A stretch of 64,000 nt of DNA from Saprospiraceae bacterium (GCA_958295895.1 CATQHI010000003.1:186001-250000); one strand, 5' to 3'; counted from the stretch's first letter, positions 17,679-27,214 are shown. Notes: generated by a model not told the origin, from the letters alone. Made by a program: numbers and translations.

Positions 17679-19727
17679 ATGTCCGCTTTTGCCCTTACCT
17701 ATAGCGCCGAAGACCAGTCGGTCGCCCGGCAGATCGCCGCCTTGGTGGGCGGTGGTGCCGTACCGGTACACATACCCATCGGTAGGGACAACGAGGGACC
17801 CCTGCTAACCGAGCAGCTCGGAGCGGTGGGCGGACCGGCCGTCCTGCTGCTCACCACGGCCTTTCTAACAAACCCGAACTGTCTGCTGGGACTGGAAGAT
17901 GTGCTTACGGGGGGCAGAGCCTACTTCGGCGTGCAAGAAGGGGTGGACCTGAGTAGTCGACGGGACCGGCTACGGTTCGTGAGCCACTGGCAGGACCGCT
18001 ACATCGACCTGCGGCGGGGGCTGGATACCTACGGGGAATCGGAACAACTCGCCTTTGATCGGTACTTGCAAAAGATCCGGGAGACCAGCATCGCGGTGCC
18101 CAGCCTGCTCGACCGCTTAGGCCAACTCCCGAGTGTGCAGTGGGCAGAACCGACCACCGGCGCCACCGGTGAACTGGAAGCCTTTCTCACCAGCCCCGCA
18201 CCCGCGGCCCCGGCCCAACCCCTGCCGGAAAATGTGGGACGGGTTGATGAACTGAGGAGTGATGAGGCGATGGAGGAAGCCTGGGAGTACTATGACCGCG
18301 GGGAGGAGCGTACGGCACTCGGTATGTTACAGCAGGCAGCAGCGCGCCTACCCGAGGAGATCGAGCTACGGTACCAGTATGCGCTGATGTTGGCACTCAC
18401 CGATCGCAGCGGCGGCGGACAGGCTGCACGTGAAGTACTCGATGAGGTGCTGGATGACGACCCTTACCACCCCGGTGCCCTGCTGCTAAGCGGGGAGCTT
18501 TATACCGCGGCGGGAGCTACCGAACGGGCGCGTAACGACTACGAGCGGGTCTATGAATTTGCCCCCGACACGCCGGGACTGCGGGAAAAATTGGGGGTCC
18601 TGGTGGCCGAGCATTTTCCCACCCAGGAAGTAACTGCCAGGCAGTACCTGGAAGAAGCGGAGGCGCGGGGGGAGCTCCGTGCAGCCGGGCTATACACCTA
18701 CGCGCAGCTGCTCGAAGCGCGGGGAGAACACGCGCGGGCGGAAGAAATCCTACTTAGCTGCCTGGCCCAGGATGCAGCCTATGCGCCTGCGTACTACCAA
18801 CTAGCCGTGCTCAGTTACCGGACGGGACGGCGCACGGAGGCCCGCGAGTACTTCGAACGGGCTGCTGGCCTGGAGCCGGCCTTTGCCACACCGGCCAACG
18901 AGGCTGCCTTTGGGGAGCAGGCGGAGTCGGGGGGGGAGCAGAGCGAAAAAACCGTACTGATCTCGGGGGCTACGAGTGGTATTGGAAAAGCGACGGCGCG
19001 GCGTCTGGCCGAGGATGGCTACCGACTGATCCTGCTCGGCCGCCGGGAGGAACTGCTCGATGCGTTGCACGACGAACTCCGGGAGGCACACGGTACGCTC
19101 AGTCACCGCGCGCAGGTCGATGTTCGCGACCGGGAGGCCGTAGGGAAGCTGCTCCACCAGCTACCAGAGGAGTGGAAACAGGTAGATATACTGATCAACA
19201 ACGCCGGTAAGGCGAAGGGCTTCGATCCGATCCAGGAGGGTCAGCTCGACCACTGGGACGAGATGATCGATGTAAACCTGCGGGGACTCCTCTACCTGAC
19301 GCGCGCCGTCACCCCGGGTATGGTGGAGCGCGGCCGGGGAATGGTCCTCAACGTAGCCAGTACGGCCGGTAAGGAAGTGTACCCCAACGGCAACGTATAC
19401 TGCGCTACGAAACACGCCGTGGATGCGCTGACCTACGCCATGCGCCTCGACCTGGTGAAGCACGGGATCCGGGTAGGGCAGATCTGTCCGGCCCACGTGG
19501 AGGAAACCGAGTTTGCCGTCGTGCGCTTCGACGGCGATCGGGAGCGGGCCCGGATCTACGACGACTTCCAGCCCCTGCGGGCCAGTGATGTAGCGGAGGC
19601 CATCGCCTTTATGGTCAATCAGCCGCCGCACGTGAATGTCCTGGACATGGTGCTCCAGGGCACCCAGCAGGCGAGCTCTACGGTGGTAGATCGCAGCGGC
19701 CGCGATCGATTCGCTCCGAACGACTAA
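17679..19727 (+). CDS. TIR-like / TPR / short-chain dehydrogenase fusion protein
   Basis: 682 residues from the ATG at 17679. Residues about 1-95 resemble a TIR domain: FALTYSAEDQSVARQIA matches the first beta strand and box 1, and PAVLLLTTAFLTNPNCLLGLE matches the later strand and the WCxxE region. The position of the catalytic glutamate is Gly71 and the Trp is Asn67, so NAD cleavage is doubtful. A helical linker leads to TPR-like repeats (about 188-410). Residues 424-660 are a complete classical SDR: NAD(P)-binding SGATSGIG (429-436), NNAG, and catalytic Tyr574-x3-Lys578 in YCATKHA. No signal peptide, so cytoplasmic. The tmk ATG follows after 7 bases, suggesting one transcript. The SDR is certain; the TIR call is by pattern only. 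Confidence 0.75.
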   Translation: MSAFALTYSAEDQSVARQIAALVGGGAVPVHIPIGRDNEGPLLTEQLGAVGGPAVLLLTTAFLTNPNCLLGLEDVLTGGRAYFGVQEGVDLSSRRDRLRFVSHWQDRYIDLRRGLDTYGESEQLAFDRYLQKIRETSIAVPSLLDRLGQLPSVQWAEPTTGATGELEAFLTSPAPAAPAQPLPENVGRVDELRSDEAMEEAWEYYDRGEERTALGMLQQAAARLPEEIELRYQYALMLALTDRSGGGQAAREVLDEVLDDDPYHPGALLLSGELYTAAGATERARNDYERVYEFAPDTPGLREKLGVLVAEHFPTQEVTARQYLEEAEARGELRAAGLYTYAQLLEARGEHARAEEILLSCLAQDAAYAPAYYQLAVLSYRTGRRTEAREYFERAAGLEPAFATPANEAAFGEQAESGGEQSEKTVLISGATSGIGKATARRLAEDGYRLILLGRREELLDALHDELREAHGTLSHRAQVDVRDREAVGKLLHQLPEEWKQVDILINNAGKAKGFDPIQEGQLDHWDEMIDVNLRGLLYLTRAVTPGMVERGRGMVLNVASTAGKEVYPNGNVYCATKHAVDALTYAMRLDLVKHGIRVGQICPAHVEETEFAVVRFDGDRERARIYDDFQPLRASDVAEAIAFMVNQPPHVNVLDMVLQGTQQASSTVVDRSGRDRFAPND

Positions 19728-19734
19728 TCAACCC

Positions 19735-20355
19735 ATGAGAAACGGACCTTACTTTATTGTTGTCGAGGGACTGGACGGCAGCGGCAAGACTACCCAGATC
19801 AAGCATCTGCGCGACTACTTCCAGGCACGCGGGGAGGCGTGCCACCTTACGGCTGAACCTACCGATTTGCCTACGGGCACGTTTATCCGCCGGGTACTGC
19901 GCGGTCAGGAACGTGTGGATCCCCGTACCCTGGCCGCGCTCTTTGCCGCCGACCGGGTAGAACACCTGTTTCACGCCACGGAGGGTATGCTCGCAAAGCT
20001 GGCAGCTGGCTACCACGTGATCAGTAGTCGGTATTATTTCAGCAGCCTGGCCTACCAGAGCGAGTACGTCGATCCGGCCTGGGTGGCTAGTCTTAACCGC
20101 CTGGCAAAAGCGACACTACCGGCCGATCTGACCCTTTTCCTGGACCTCGATCCCGAGGTGAGTATGCAGCGCATTGCCGGCCGGGGTGAGGGCAGCGAGT
20201 TATTTGAAACGCTGGAAAAACTGCGGCAGGTGCGGGAGGACTTTCACCAGGCCTTTGCGGTCTACGGAGAGGGAGAGCGCATCGTGGTGATTGATGCAGG
20301 GGACACGAAGGGTGTGGTTGCGGAGCAGATAATGAAGGAGGTACAAAAGCTATAG
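19735..20355 (+). CDS. tmk: Thymidylate kinase
   Basis: 206 residues, the usual size. It phosphorylates dTMP to dTDP. The P-loop GLDGSGKTTQ near the N-terminus, the DR segment ALFAADRVEHL, the SSRYYFSSLAYQ substrate region and the LID segment AGRGEGSELFE are present. It begins 7 bases after the TIR/SDR fusion gene and is probably co-transcribed with it. The ATG at 19735 (MRNGPYFIVVEGLDGSG) fits the family. Confidence 0.94.
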   Translation: MRNGPYFIVVEGLDGSGKTTQIKHLRDYFQARGEACHLTAEPTDLPTGTFIRRVLRGQERVDPRTLAALFAADRVEHLFHATEGMLAKLAAGYHVISSRYYFSSLAYQSEYVDPAWVASLNRLAKATLPADLTLFLDLDPEVSMQRIAGRGEGSELFETLEKLRQVREDFHQAFAVYGEGERIVVIDAGDTKGVVAEQIMKEVQKL

Positions 20356-20382
20356 AGTATACTCATCCAAAATTTTCTTTTT

Positions 20383-21270
20383 ATGACTAAAATACTTGAC
20401 CTACAGTTTCTACGTACAAGTCATTCAATAGCATCCTTCCTGGTCGAGGATACCGACGGTTACACCCTCGTCGAATCCGGTCCATATTCCACCCACAAAA
20501 CCTTACTAGAGGCGCTGGATGAACTAGCTGTCGACCCTAGCGATATTCACACCCTGCTCCTGACCCACATCCATTTTGACCACGCCGGAGCCGCCTGGTG
20601 GTGGGCCGAGCGGGGGACACAGGTGTATGTACACCCCCGTGGACTGCGGCACATGATCAGTCCGGAGCGTCTGTACGAGTCGGCCCGTCAGATCTACGGC
20701 GACCGTATGGAGGAACTTTGGGGAGAGATGCGCCCCATCGCTGAAGACCGGATCACGGCGGTAGCGGACCAGGAGCAACTCACCATTGGTGGACGAGAGT
20801 GGATCGCCCACCACACCCCGGGCCACGCCTCCCACCACATCGCCTGGCAACTCGGCAGTGAGGTATTTACGGGTGATGTAGGGGGGTGCCGGATCGGTTC
20901 CGGGCCGGTGGTGCCTCCACTTCCCCCGCCGGATATTGACCGGGACGCATGGGCCCAATCCCTAGCCCGGTTGAGCGAGCTAGGGGCCTCCGCCTTCTAC
21001 CTGACCCACTTTGGTAGGGTCACGGATGTCGATCACCACCTGGAGGAGCTGGCGCAGCGCCTCACCGACTACTTTGCCTGGATCGAACCCTACTACCGGG
21101 ATGGTAGCAAGGCAGCGATGGTCGAACCACTCTTCAAACGCTACGTAACCGGCGAGTTACGGGAGCTTGGGGTGGGGGAGGAGGACCTACAGTCCTACCT
21201 AGCGGCCAATCCCCCCTACATGAGCGTGGTGGGCATGCTACGGGCGTTGCGTAAGGCGGATGAGGCTTAG
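20383..21270 (+). CDS. MBL-fold metallo-hydrolase
   Basis: 295 residues with the metallo-beta-lactamase fold. The zinc motif HIHFDH appears in LLLTHIHFDHAGAAWWW, further ligands in HHTPGHASHHIAW and FTGDVGG, and the last histidine in FYLTHFGRVTDVDHH. A C-terminal helical domain of about 80 residues follows, as in many glyoxalase II-like or hydrolase relatives. The substrate cannot be predicted. It lies 27 bases after tmk on the same strand, and its stop overlaps the convergent miaE-like gene by 4 bases. Confidence 0.85.
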   Translation: MTKILDLQFLRTSHSIASFLVEDTDGYTLVESGPYSTHKTLLEALDELAVDPSDIHTLLLTHIHFDHAGAAWWWAERGTQVYVHPRGLRHMISPERLYESARQIYGDRMEELWGEMRPIAEDRITAVADQEQLTIGGREWIAHHTPGHASHHIAWQLGSEVFTGDVGGCRIGSGPVVPPLPPPDIDRDAWAQSLARLSELGASAFYLTHFGRVTDVDHHLEELAQRLTDYFAWIEPYYRDGSKAAMVEPLFKRYVTGELRELGVGEEDLQSYLAANPPYMSVVGMLRALRKADEA

Positions 21271-21872
21271 TGCATCCGGTCCCCCCGCACCTCCAGCCCC
21301 GCCAGTAACTCGGCCTCGAAAGCTAGGTATTCCGTCCAACGCGCGTCGACCTCTGCCCGCGGGAAGTACTTGCGCGCCAGCTCGATGAAGAGTACGTAAT
21401 GGCCCGCCTCGGCCACCATGAATTTATGGTACCACTTACGGAGGGCCGCATCCCTGACGTACAAACTCATGAGCCGAAAGCGCTCGCAGCTGCGTGCCTC
21501 AATGAGGGCAAAGATGAGCAGGCGCTCGAGGAGGGCCGCATCCCGGCCCCGCCCCTTACGGGAAAAGTCCAGCAGTCCGTTGACGTACTCATCCTTCCGC
21601 TGGCGGCCCAGGGGGAGCCCCCGCCGGTCGAGCTCGGCCAGCACGGCGCGAAAGTGCCCCCACTCCTCGGTGACGATGGGGGCAAGTTCGCGGACCAGTT
21701 CGTGCCGCTCGGGGTAGCCCTGAATGAGGGAGATACAGCTGGTGGCGGCCTTCTGCTCGCAGTAGGCGTGGTCGGTCAGTATCTCGCCCAGGTCCATCTC
21801 CGCCAGGTTCACCCACCGCGGGTCGGTCGGCAGGCGGAGGTTGAGCATCTGTACGGTAGCGGGGGTCTCCAT
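21267..21872 (-). CDS. miaE: tRNA-(ms2io6A)-hydroxylase-like diiron protein (MiaE-like)
   Basis: 201 residues of the MiaE/ferritin-like family, which hydroxylates the isopentenyl side chain of modified A37 in tRNA. Four helices supply diiron ligands: DHAYCEQKAATS, EEWGHFRAVL, EARSCERFRLM and AEAGHYVLFIEL. Length and spacing match the family. It stands alone between the convergent MBL gene and glgP, and is transcribed in the glgP direction with a 13-base gap. Whether it acts on ms2i6A here depends on MiaA/MiaB, which are not in the window. Confidence 0.85.
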   Translation of the reverse strand: METPATVQMLNLRLPTDPRWVNLAEMDLGEILTDHAYCEQKAATSCISLIQGYPERHELVRELAPIVTEEWGHFRAVLAELDRRGLPLGRQRKDEYVNGLLDFSRKGRGRDAALLERLLIFALIEARSCERFRLMSLYVRDAALRKWYHKFMVAEAGHYVLFIELARKYFPRAEVDARWTEYLAFEAELLAGLEVRGDRMH

Positions 21873-21885
21873 CGTGTCAGCTAAC

Positions 21886-24444
21886 TTATACCCAGTAGAC
21901 CAAAGGCAGGTCCTGAGCGTGGGGCATCAACTCGTGCTGCGGACGCAGGCGAAAGCCGTACTCGTACACCCCGGCCAGGTGGGGATCGATGGAGATACTA
22001 TACGTGGCCTTACCCTCCGAGCTATCCTTCAGTTTAAAGGGTTGGGTACGCCGTAGTACGATCTTTTCCTCGCTCATGCGCTGGTAGAAGAGTGCCTCGA
22101 GCAGTAGGTGCTCGGGATCGATACCGTTGGTAGCGATGACCACCTCGGCGCTGAAGTTCTCGCCCACCGGTAGGGCGTGGTTGACGGTATCGAGGGTATT
22201 ATTTTCGACGGTGTCAATGCCGTCCCACTTACCGGCGGTGTCTTCTTTCCAGGCGGCGTAGTCCTTGCCGGCCTGCATATCCTGCTGGCGGACGGCAGCG
22301 GCACTTTTGCCCAGTGGTAGGTAGAAGCGTGCGTAGTAGTCATCCATCATCCGCTTCATGGTGAAGGTGGGGGCCACCTCGGCGATGATCTGCTTGACGT
22401 AGCTCATCCAGCGCTCACTCACCCCCCGCTGATCGCGGTCGAAGTAGATGGGGATGATCTCGTCCTCCAGCACGCTATACATCGTCTCGGCGTCCAGCTC
22501 GTTCTGCAGGTGCTGATCTTCGTAGGTGCGTTCCAGCGGCAGGGCCCAGCCGGCGTCGGGGCGGTAGCCCTCGGCCCACCAGCCGTCGAGCACGCTGAAG
22601 TTGACCGATCCGTTGAGGGCGGCCTTCATGCCCGAGGTGCCGGAGGCCTCCAGCGGGCGGGTCGGCGTGTTGAGCCAGATGTCAACGCCCTGGGTGAGGA
22701 GCTTGGCCATCTCCATATTGTAGTCCTCCAGAAAAATGATCTTACCGGCGAAGTCGGGCTCCTTACTGATCTGTACGATCTGGCGGATGAGGTCCTGCCC
22801 GCCCTGATCGGCCGGGTGGGCCTTACCGGCGAAGAGGAAGATCACCGGCTGGTCCTTGCGGTTGACCAGTTCGCGCAGGCGGTCGCGGTTGATGAACAGA
22901 AGGGTAGCGCGCTTGTAGGTCGCAAAGCGGCGGGCGAAGCCGAGTACCAAAGCCCGCTCGTTGATCTTACTGAGCACGTCGAAGGTCATGCGGGGCGACT
23001 CCCCGCGGCGGCGCATATCGACCTGTAACTTAGCCTTTACGTAGTTGAGCAATCGCACCTTAAGGGCATGTCGGGTATCGGCAAGCTCCTTGTTATCGAT
23101 CTTGTGGACGTTGCGCCACACGTCCTTGTTGCTCTGATCGCGCACCCAGTCCTTGCCAAACTCGGTAGAGAAGAGCTCGTGGATCGAGTCAGCCACCCAG
23201 GTGGGGTAGTGCACGGAGTTGGTGACGTAGCCGATGTGCACTTCCTCGGCGGTGTAACCGGGGTAGAGGTCGGTAAACATCTCCTGACTCACCTCCCCGT
23301 GCAGCTTCGATACGCCATTGACGCGCTGGGAGAGCCGGATGGAGAGCTTCGACATATTGAAGTCCTCGCCCGCATCGTCGGCGTTGAGCCGGCCCAGGGC
23401 CATGAAGTCCCCCCACTCGATGCCCAGGTCGGCGGCGTAGTTGTACAGGTAGCCCCGCATGAGGTGTTCCGGGAAGTGGTCGTGGCCGGCGGGCACCGGC
23501 GTGTGGGTGGTGTAGAGGCTCGAGGCGCGCACCATCTCGCGGGCCTCGGCGAAGCTCAGCCCCTGGTCTACGTAATTCTTGAGCCGTTCCAGACTAAGGA
23601 AGCCGGCGTGGCCCTCGTTGAGGTGGTAGATGTCGGGGGCAAGGCCCATCGCCTCAATGGCCCGTACCCCACCGATGCCGAGTAGTATTTCCTGCTTCAG
23701 GCGGTGCTCGTTGTCGCCGCCGTAGAGCATGTGGGTCAGCGCGCGGTCCTCGGGGGTGTTGTCCTCATGATCGGTATCGAGTAGGTAGAGCTTGATGCGG
23801 CCGATGGCCAGGCTCCAGACCTTGGCCTGTACGATGCGCCCCTGAATGCTCACCGGTACCTTCAGCCAGTTGCCGTCGTCGCCGCGCACGGGCTCGACGG
23901 GCAGTTGGGTGAATTTTTGCGCCGGATAGTGGTGAATCTGGTCGCCGTTCATGCTCAGCCCCTGGTTGAAGTAGCCGTAGCGGTACAGCAGGCCCACGCC
24001 AAACAGATCGACGTTGCTGTCACTGGCCTCCTTGAGGTAGTCACCGGCCAGCACGCCCAGCCCGCCGCTGTAAAGCTTGAGACTGATGTGCAGTCCGTAC
24101 TCCATGCTGAAGTAGGCCACCCGGGGCAGGTCCTGCTTCATGGGTTCGGCCAGGTAGGCATCGAACTGCTTTTCTGCGGCGCGTACCCGCTTGAGGAAGT
24201 CCTGGTCGGCGGCCAGCTCCTGCAGGCGGGCGGGGGCCAGCGTTTCGAGGAGGGCGACCGGATTGTAGTTCAGCTCGACGAACTGCTGGGGATCGATGCT
24301 ACGGAACAGCTCGGCCACCCGCGGCATCCAGCTCCAGAGGATATTATGGCTCATACGCGTCAGGGCGGAGAGCTCGTCGGGTGTCTGGTTCTGGATGAAA
24401 ATGCGCTTAAGTTTCATTTCCTGCTGTGCGGTGGCGAGGGTCAT
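21886..24444 (-). CDS. glgP: Alpha-glucan phosphorylase (GT35, DUF3417 type)
   Basis: 852 residues. It uses phosphate to release glucose 1-phosphate from glycogen or maltodextrins, with pyridoxal phosphate as cofactor. The N-terminal about 110 residues are the DUF3417 region found in bacterial and archaeal glucan phosphorylases. The core shows VAYFSMEYGLHISLKLYSGG, HLNEGHAGFLSLERL, HTPVPAGHDHF and the PLP-lysine segment EASGTSGMKAALNG. About 90 residues of C-terminal beta-rich extension follow the catalytic core. No other glycogen gene lies nearby. A copy of the dispersed repeat sits about 30 bases upstream of the ATG. Confidence 0.93.
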   Translation of the reverse strand: MTLATAQQEMKLKRIFIQNQTPDELSALTRMSHNILWSWMPRVAELFRSIDPQQFVELNYNPVALLETLAPARLQELAADQDFLKRVRAAEKQFDAYLAEPMKQDLPRVAYFSMEYGLHISLKLYSGGLGVLAGDYLKEASDSNVDLFGVGLLYRYGYFNQGLSMNGDQIHHYPAQKFTQLPVEPVRGDDGNWLKVPVSIQGRIVQAKVWSLAIGRIKLYLLDTDHEDNTPEDRALTHMLYGGDNEHRLKQEILLGIGGVRAIEAMGLAPDIYHLNEGHAGFLSLERLKNYVDQGLSFAEAREMVRASSLYTTHTPVPAGHDHFPEHLMRGYLYNYAADLGIEWGDFMALGRLNADDAGEDFNMSKLSIRLSQRVNGVSKLHGEVSQEMFTDLYPGYTAEEVHIGYVTNSVHYPTWVADSIHELFSTEFGKDWVRDQSNKDVWRNVHKIDNKELADTRHALKVRLLNYVKAKLQVDMRRRGESPRMTFDVLSKINERALVLGFARRFATYKRATLLFINRDRLRELVNRKDQPVIFLFAGKAHPADQGGQDLIRQIVQISKEPDFAGKIIFLEDYNMEMAKLLTQGVDIWLNTPTRPLEASGTSGMKAALNGSVNFSVLDGWWAEGYRPDAGWALPLERTYEDQHLQNELDAETMYSVLEDEIIPIYFDRDQRGVSERWMSYVKQIIAEVAPTFTMKRMMDDYYARFYLPLGKSAAAVRQQDMQAGKDYAAWKEDTAGKWDGIDTVENNTLDTVNHALPVGENFSAEVVIATNGIDPEHLLLEALFYQRMSEEKIVLRRTQPFKLKDSSEGKATYSISIDPHLAGVYEYGFRLRPQHELMPHAQDLPLVYWV

Positions 24445-24470
24445 ACGTAGTGGGGGTTAAGAAGCAGTCC

Positions 24471-24491
24471 GGCGGGGCCGCAGGTGCAACG
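24471..24491 (-). repeat. Dispersed GC-rich repeat, copy 3
   Basis: GGCGGGGCCGCAGGTGCAACG on the plus strand, in the 5' region of glgP on the minus strand. It matches the core exactly. Confidence 0.6.
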
Positions 24492-24543
24492 TTTAGGGGG
24501 GAAGGGCGGCAAAAATGGGGCTTTTCCAACGGAATAACAAACA

Positions 24544-24573
24544 AGGCCCACCTCCCTAACGGAAAGCGGGCCT
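24544..24573 (-). terminator. Terminator of the HEXXH lipoprotein gene
   Basis: The stem AGGCCC/GGGCCT (24544-24549 with 24568-24573) in the minus direction is followed by a T-rich stretch (TTGTTTGTTATT). It lies about 22 bases past the stop codon at 24596. Confidence 0.6.
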
Positions 24574-24595
24574 GTGCTATTGGGTCGTCTTCCGA

Positions 24596-25474
24596 CTAGT
24601 AGATGTACTCCAGGGCCACGCGGTCGTAGTAACCGAACTCGCCGTCTTCGTTGGCACCAAAGCAGGAGAGCATGACGGAGTTGGCATCGAATCCAGAGGG
24701 TGTGCCGGGGATCAGCACCGCCCCGTCGGGGTCACGACCTTCGCCGGTACCATTACAGCTCTGGCGGCTGAACCAGTCCGTATGCCGCAGGCCCATGCAG
24801 TGGCCCATCTCGTGGGTCATGACGTGCTCATTGGTATTGGTGTCGTAGCCACTCATGCCGTCGTAGATCTGCACCCATTTGTAGGGCCGTCCGCCGCTCG
24901 GGAACCCGGCTACCCCACCGGCGCCCTTGTTATCGGGGTTGCGGTACACGACGATGTCGGCATTGGTCGCATTTGCGAAACGCAGGGTAAAGGTCTTGTT
25001 CGTTGTGAGCGCATTGTAATTATTGACGGCCCACTGTAGCGCGGTACGCATCTTTTCGGTCAGGGCATTTCTCCCCCCGGTGTAGCCGATCACGGTGATA
25101 TTGTTGCGCGATACTAAATTGTTGGTACGGTACTGCTTTTCGAGGGTGGCGTCCATGGCGCTGAGCTCGCGGAGCTGCTCCTTGGTCAGGGCAATGTCCT
25201 CGTCCACGAGGTAGAGGGTTTCGGTGGTCCCGTCGGGGCGGGTTTCGGTGATCAGGCGGGCATCGGCGAAGCGGGCGGAGTGGCCGTCGACGTGGGCCCG
25301 GATGGGGGCTTCGAGGCCCAAATCGGCTACCTGCACGTGACCGTCCTCGCCCTCATCGATGAGGAAGCCGGTGGCGGTGGGCAGTTCGGTGACCTCGGGG
25401 GTGAGGCTGTCCTCAGTACACGAACTGAGCAGGGCACCGAGGAGGAGGGGGAGAAGAAGGAGACGTAGCGTCAT
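24596..25474 (-). CDS. Zinc-metalloprotease-like lipoprotein (HEXGHXXGXXH; M57/HEIGH type)
   Basis: 292 residues from the ATG at 25474; the open frame continues upstream but the lipoprotein signal MTLRLLLLPLLLGALLSSC fixes the start. The zinc-binding motif HEMGHCMGLRHTDW is complete. After the signal there is a 50-60-residue beta-rich region, then YTGGRNALTEKMRTALQWAVNNYN typical of the dual-action HEIGH peptidase family, and a C-terminal GTPSGFDANSVMLSCF. It is probably exported and anchored at the cell surface. A terminator follows at 24544-24573. Family assignment is by motif only. Confidence 0.82.
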   Translation of the reverse strand: MTLRLLLLPLLLGALLSSCTEDSLTPEVTELPTATGFLIDEGEDGHVQVADLGLEAPIRAHVDGHSARFADARLITETRPDGTTETLYLVDEDIALTKEQLRELSAMDATLEKQYRTNNLVSRNNITVIGYTGGRNALTEKMRTALQWAVNNYNALTTNKTFTLRFANATNADIVVYRNPDNKGAGGVAGFPSGGRPYKWVQIYDGMSGYDTNTNEHVMTHEMGHCMGLRHTDWFSRQSCNGTGEGRDPDGAVLIPGTPSGFDANSVMLSCFGANEDGEFGYYDRVALEYIY

Positions 25475-25877
25475 GATAAATAAGGTATGGGTGAACCCAG
25501 GCAGTGATGGTCGCTGACGGCAGGGCCGGACCGCATCATTCGCCAGGGGGTGAATAAGCACGATAATAAATAAGGGGCTTAGCGCGGGGGGGGGGGGCAG
25601 CCACAACTGGCTACGGTATGGGTTTATTCGAGGGTAAACGAAAGACGTAAGGTGTCAAATTTTTTTCGGGTGTGCTGCAAGTTAGGTCTCTAAGGATAAA
25701 AACCAAATGTTTCGGTAATTTTTTTGTTATACGGATAAAATTTGTCGTACTTATCCCTTTCAGAAATATGTTAGCAAGTGGACCGGTGGGTGAAGAAATT
25801 TATGACGGCGATGCAGTTGTCAGCTACCTTCCGCAGAAGCTTGAACCTGCGGCCCCGCCCGGGTTGTTTAGCTAGGT
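25475..25877. other. Intergenic region between divergent lipoprotein genes
   Basis: 403 bases with no credible gene. It holds a long G run (about 25589-25602) and a low-GC part (25650-25760) with several T tracts, where promoters for the plus-strand sugar dehydrogenase would be expected. ATAAAATTTG at 25735-25744 resembles a -7 box with one extra base. Nothing more specific is supported. Confidence 0.4.
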
Positions 25878-27164
25878 ATGAAAATGATCGCCCTGGTTTT
25901 ACCGGTACTGATTGGCCTTGCGACGAGCTCGTGCGCCTCACAAGTAAGTGCGGAGCGCAAGGACACGCTCGGTCAGCAAGCCGCCGATACGGTCACCACC
26001 ACCATCGGACCGCTGACCCTACCGAGCCCCTACAGCACCCCCTCCGTCGCTAAGTCGAGCGAGGTGATCGACTGGCCCGCCGGACGGACGCCCCAGGCCC
26101 CCCGGGGATTTCGGGTGGAGCGCTACGCCGACGGACTACAGCATCCCCGCAGCACCTACATCTCTCCGGCGGGGGAAACCTTCGTGGTGGAAAGTAACAC
26201 CCGTAACAGTGCTAACCGCATCCTACGGCTGGTCGATGAGGACGGCGATGGAAGGGTAGACGAGCAACAGGTGTTCATCGATGACTTGAACCAGCCCTTC
26301 GGGATGCTGGTACTAGACGGCTACTTCTACGTAGCTAATACCGATGCCACCTGGCGCTACCCCTATACGGAGGGGCAGGAGCACCTCGATCCGGCCAGCG
26401 GAGAGAAGATTCTCTCGACCCCGCCACAGGGGTACAACAACCACTGGACGCGCAACCTGCTAGCCAGCCCCGACGGCAGTAAGATTTACGTTTCCGTGGG
26501 CAGCGGCAGTAACGTAGGGGAGAATGGCATGGAAGCCGAGACGAATCGGGCCAACATCCTGGAAATCAACCCCGACGGCAGCGGCATGCGCGAGTATGCC
26601 ACGGGCCTGCGCAATCCCGTCGGCATGGACTGGAACCCCGTGACGGGCGAGCTCTGGACGGCGGTCAACGAGCGCGATGAGCTCGGCGACGGACTGGTAC
26701 CGGACTACGCGACGAGCGTGCACGAGGGCGGCTTTTACGGCTGGCCCTACAGCTACTACGGACAACTACGCGATCCGCGCTGGGCGGAGGATCCCCACGC
26801 GGACCTCGTGCAGCAGGCCATCGTGCCGGACGTGCCGCTCGGTGCCCATACGGCCTCGCTCGGACTGGTATTTTACACCAAGGATGCCTTTCCCGATGCC
26901 TACCGGCACGGGGCATTCGTGGGCCAGCACGGCAGCTGGAACCGCTCGGCGTTCGCTGGGTATAAGGTAGTGTATATACCCTTCGATGCCGAGGGTAAAC
27001 CGCAGCCCCCCCAGGACTTCCTGACCGGATTTATTGCCGACGGGGATGCGGGTAAGGTGTGGGGGCGTCCCGTGGGCGTGAGCCAGACGCCGGAGGGCGA
27101 TCTGCTGGTGTGCGACGACGAGTCGGGCATTGTATGGCGGGTCAGCGCGGAGGAGGCTAGGTAA
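25878..27164 (+). CDS. PQQ-type sugar dehydrogenase lipoprotein (L-sorbosone dehydrogenase-like)
   Basis: 428 residues. The signal MKMIALVLPVLIGLATSSC marks a lipoprotein. The body is a six-bladed beta-propeller of the soluble glucose/sorbosone dehydrogenase type: FVVESNTRNSANRILRLVD, NQPFGMLVLDGYFYVANTD, YATGLRNPVGMDWNP, and the metal/PQQ-side EGGFYGWPYSYYGQ. Family members oxidise aldoses or sorbosone outside the cytoplasm. The catalytic substrate is not predictable and PQQ synthesis genes are absent here. It is followed after 50 bases by a small membrane protein gene. Confidence 0.85.
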   Translation: MKMIALVLPVLIGLATSSCASQVSAERKDTLGQQAADTVTTTIGPLTLPSPYSTPSVAKSSEVIDWPAGRTPQAPRGFRVERYADGLQHPRSTYISPAGETFVVESNTRNSANRILRLVDEDGDGRVDEQQVFIDDLNQPFGMLVLDGYFYVANTDATWRYPYTEGQEHLDPASGEKILSTPPQGYNNHWTRNLLASPDGSKIYVSVGSGSNVGENGMEAETNRANILEINPDGSGMREYATGLRNPVGMDWNPVTGELWTAVNERDELGDGLVPDYATSVHEGGFYGWPYSYYGQLRDPRWAEDPHADLVQQAIVPDVPLGAHTASLGLVFYTKDAFPDAYRHGAFVGQHGSWNRSAFAGYKVVYIPFDAEGKPQPPQDFLTGFIADGDAGKVWGRPVGVSQTPEGDLLVCDDESGIVWRVSAEEAR

Positions 27165-27214
27165 ATCGGCCCTACCTTAGTGGTGTCAGATTACTGCGTC
27201 AAATCACCTCTGCT

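Noticed and set aside
23068-23685. 205-codon open frame antisense to glgP
   Set aside because: Shadow frame over a conserved phosphorylase core.
25589-25602. Long G run as phase-variation tract
   Set aside because: It lies between genes and not in a reading frame or promoter spacer that I can define; homopolymers are common and error-prone in this sequence.
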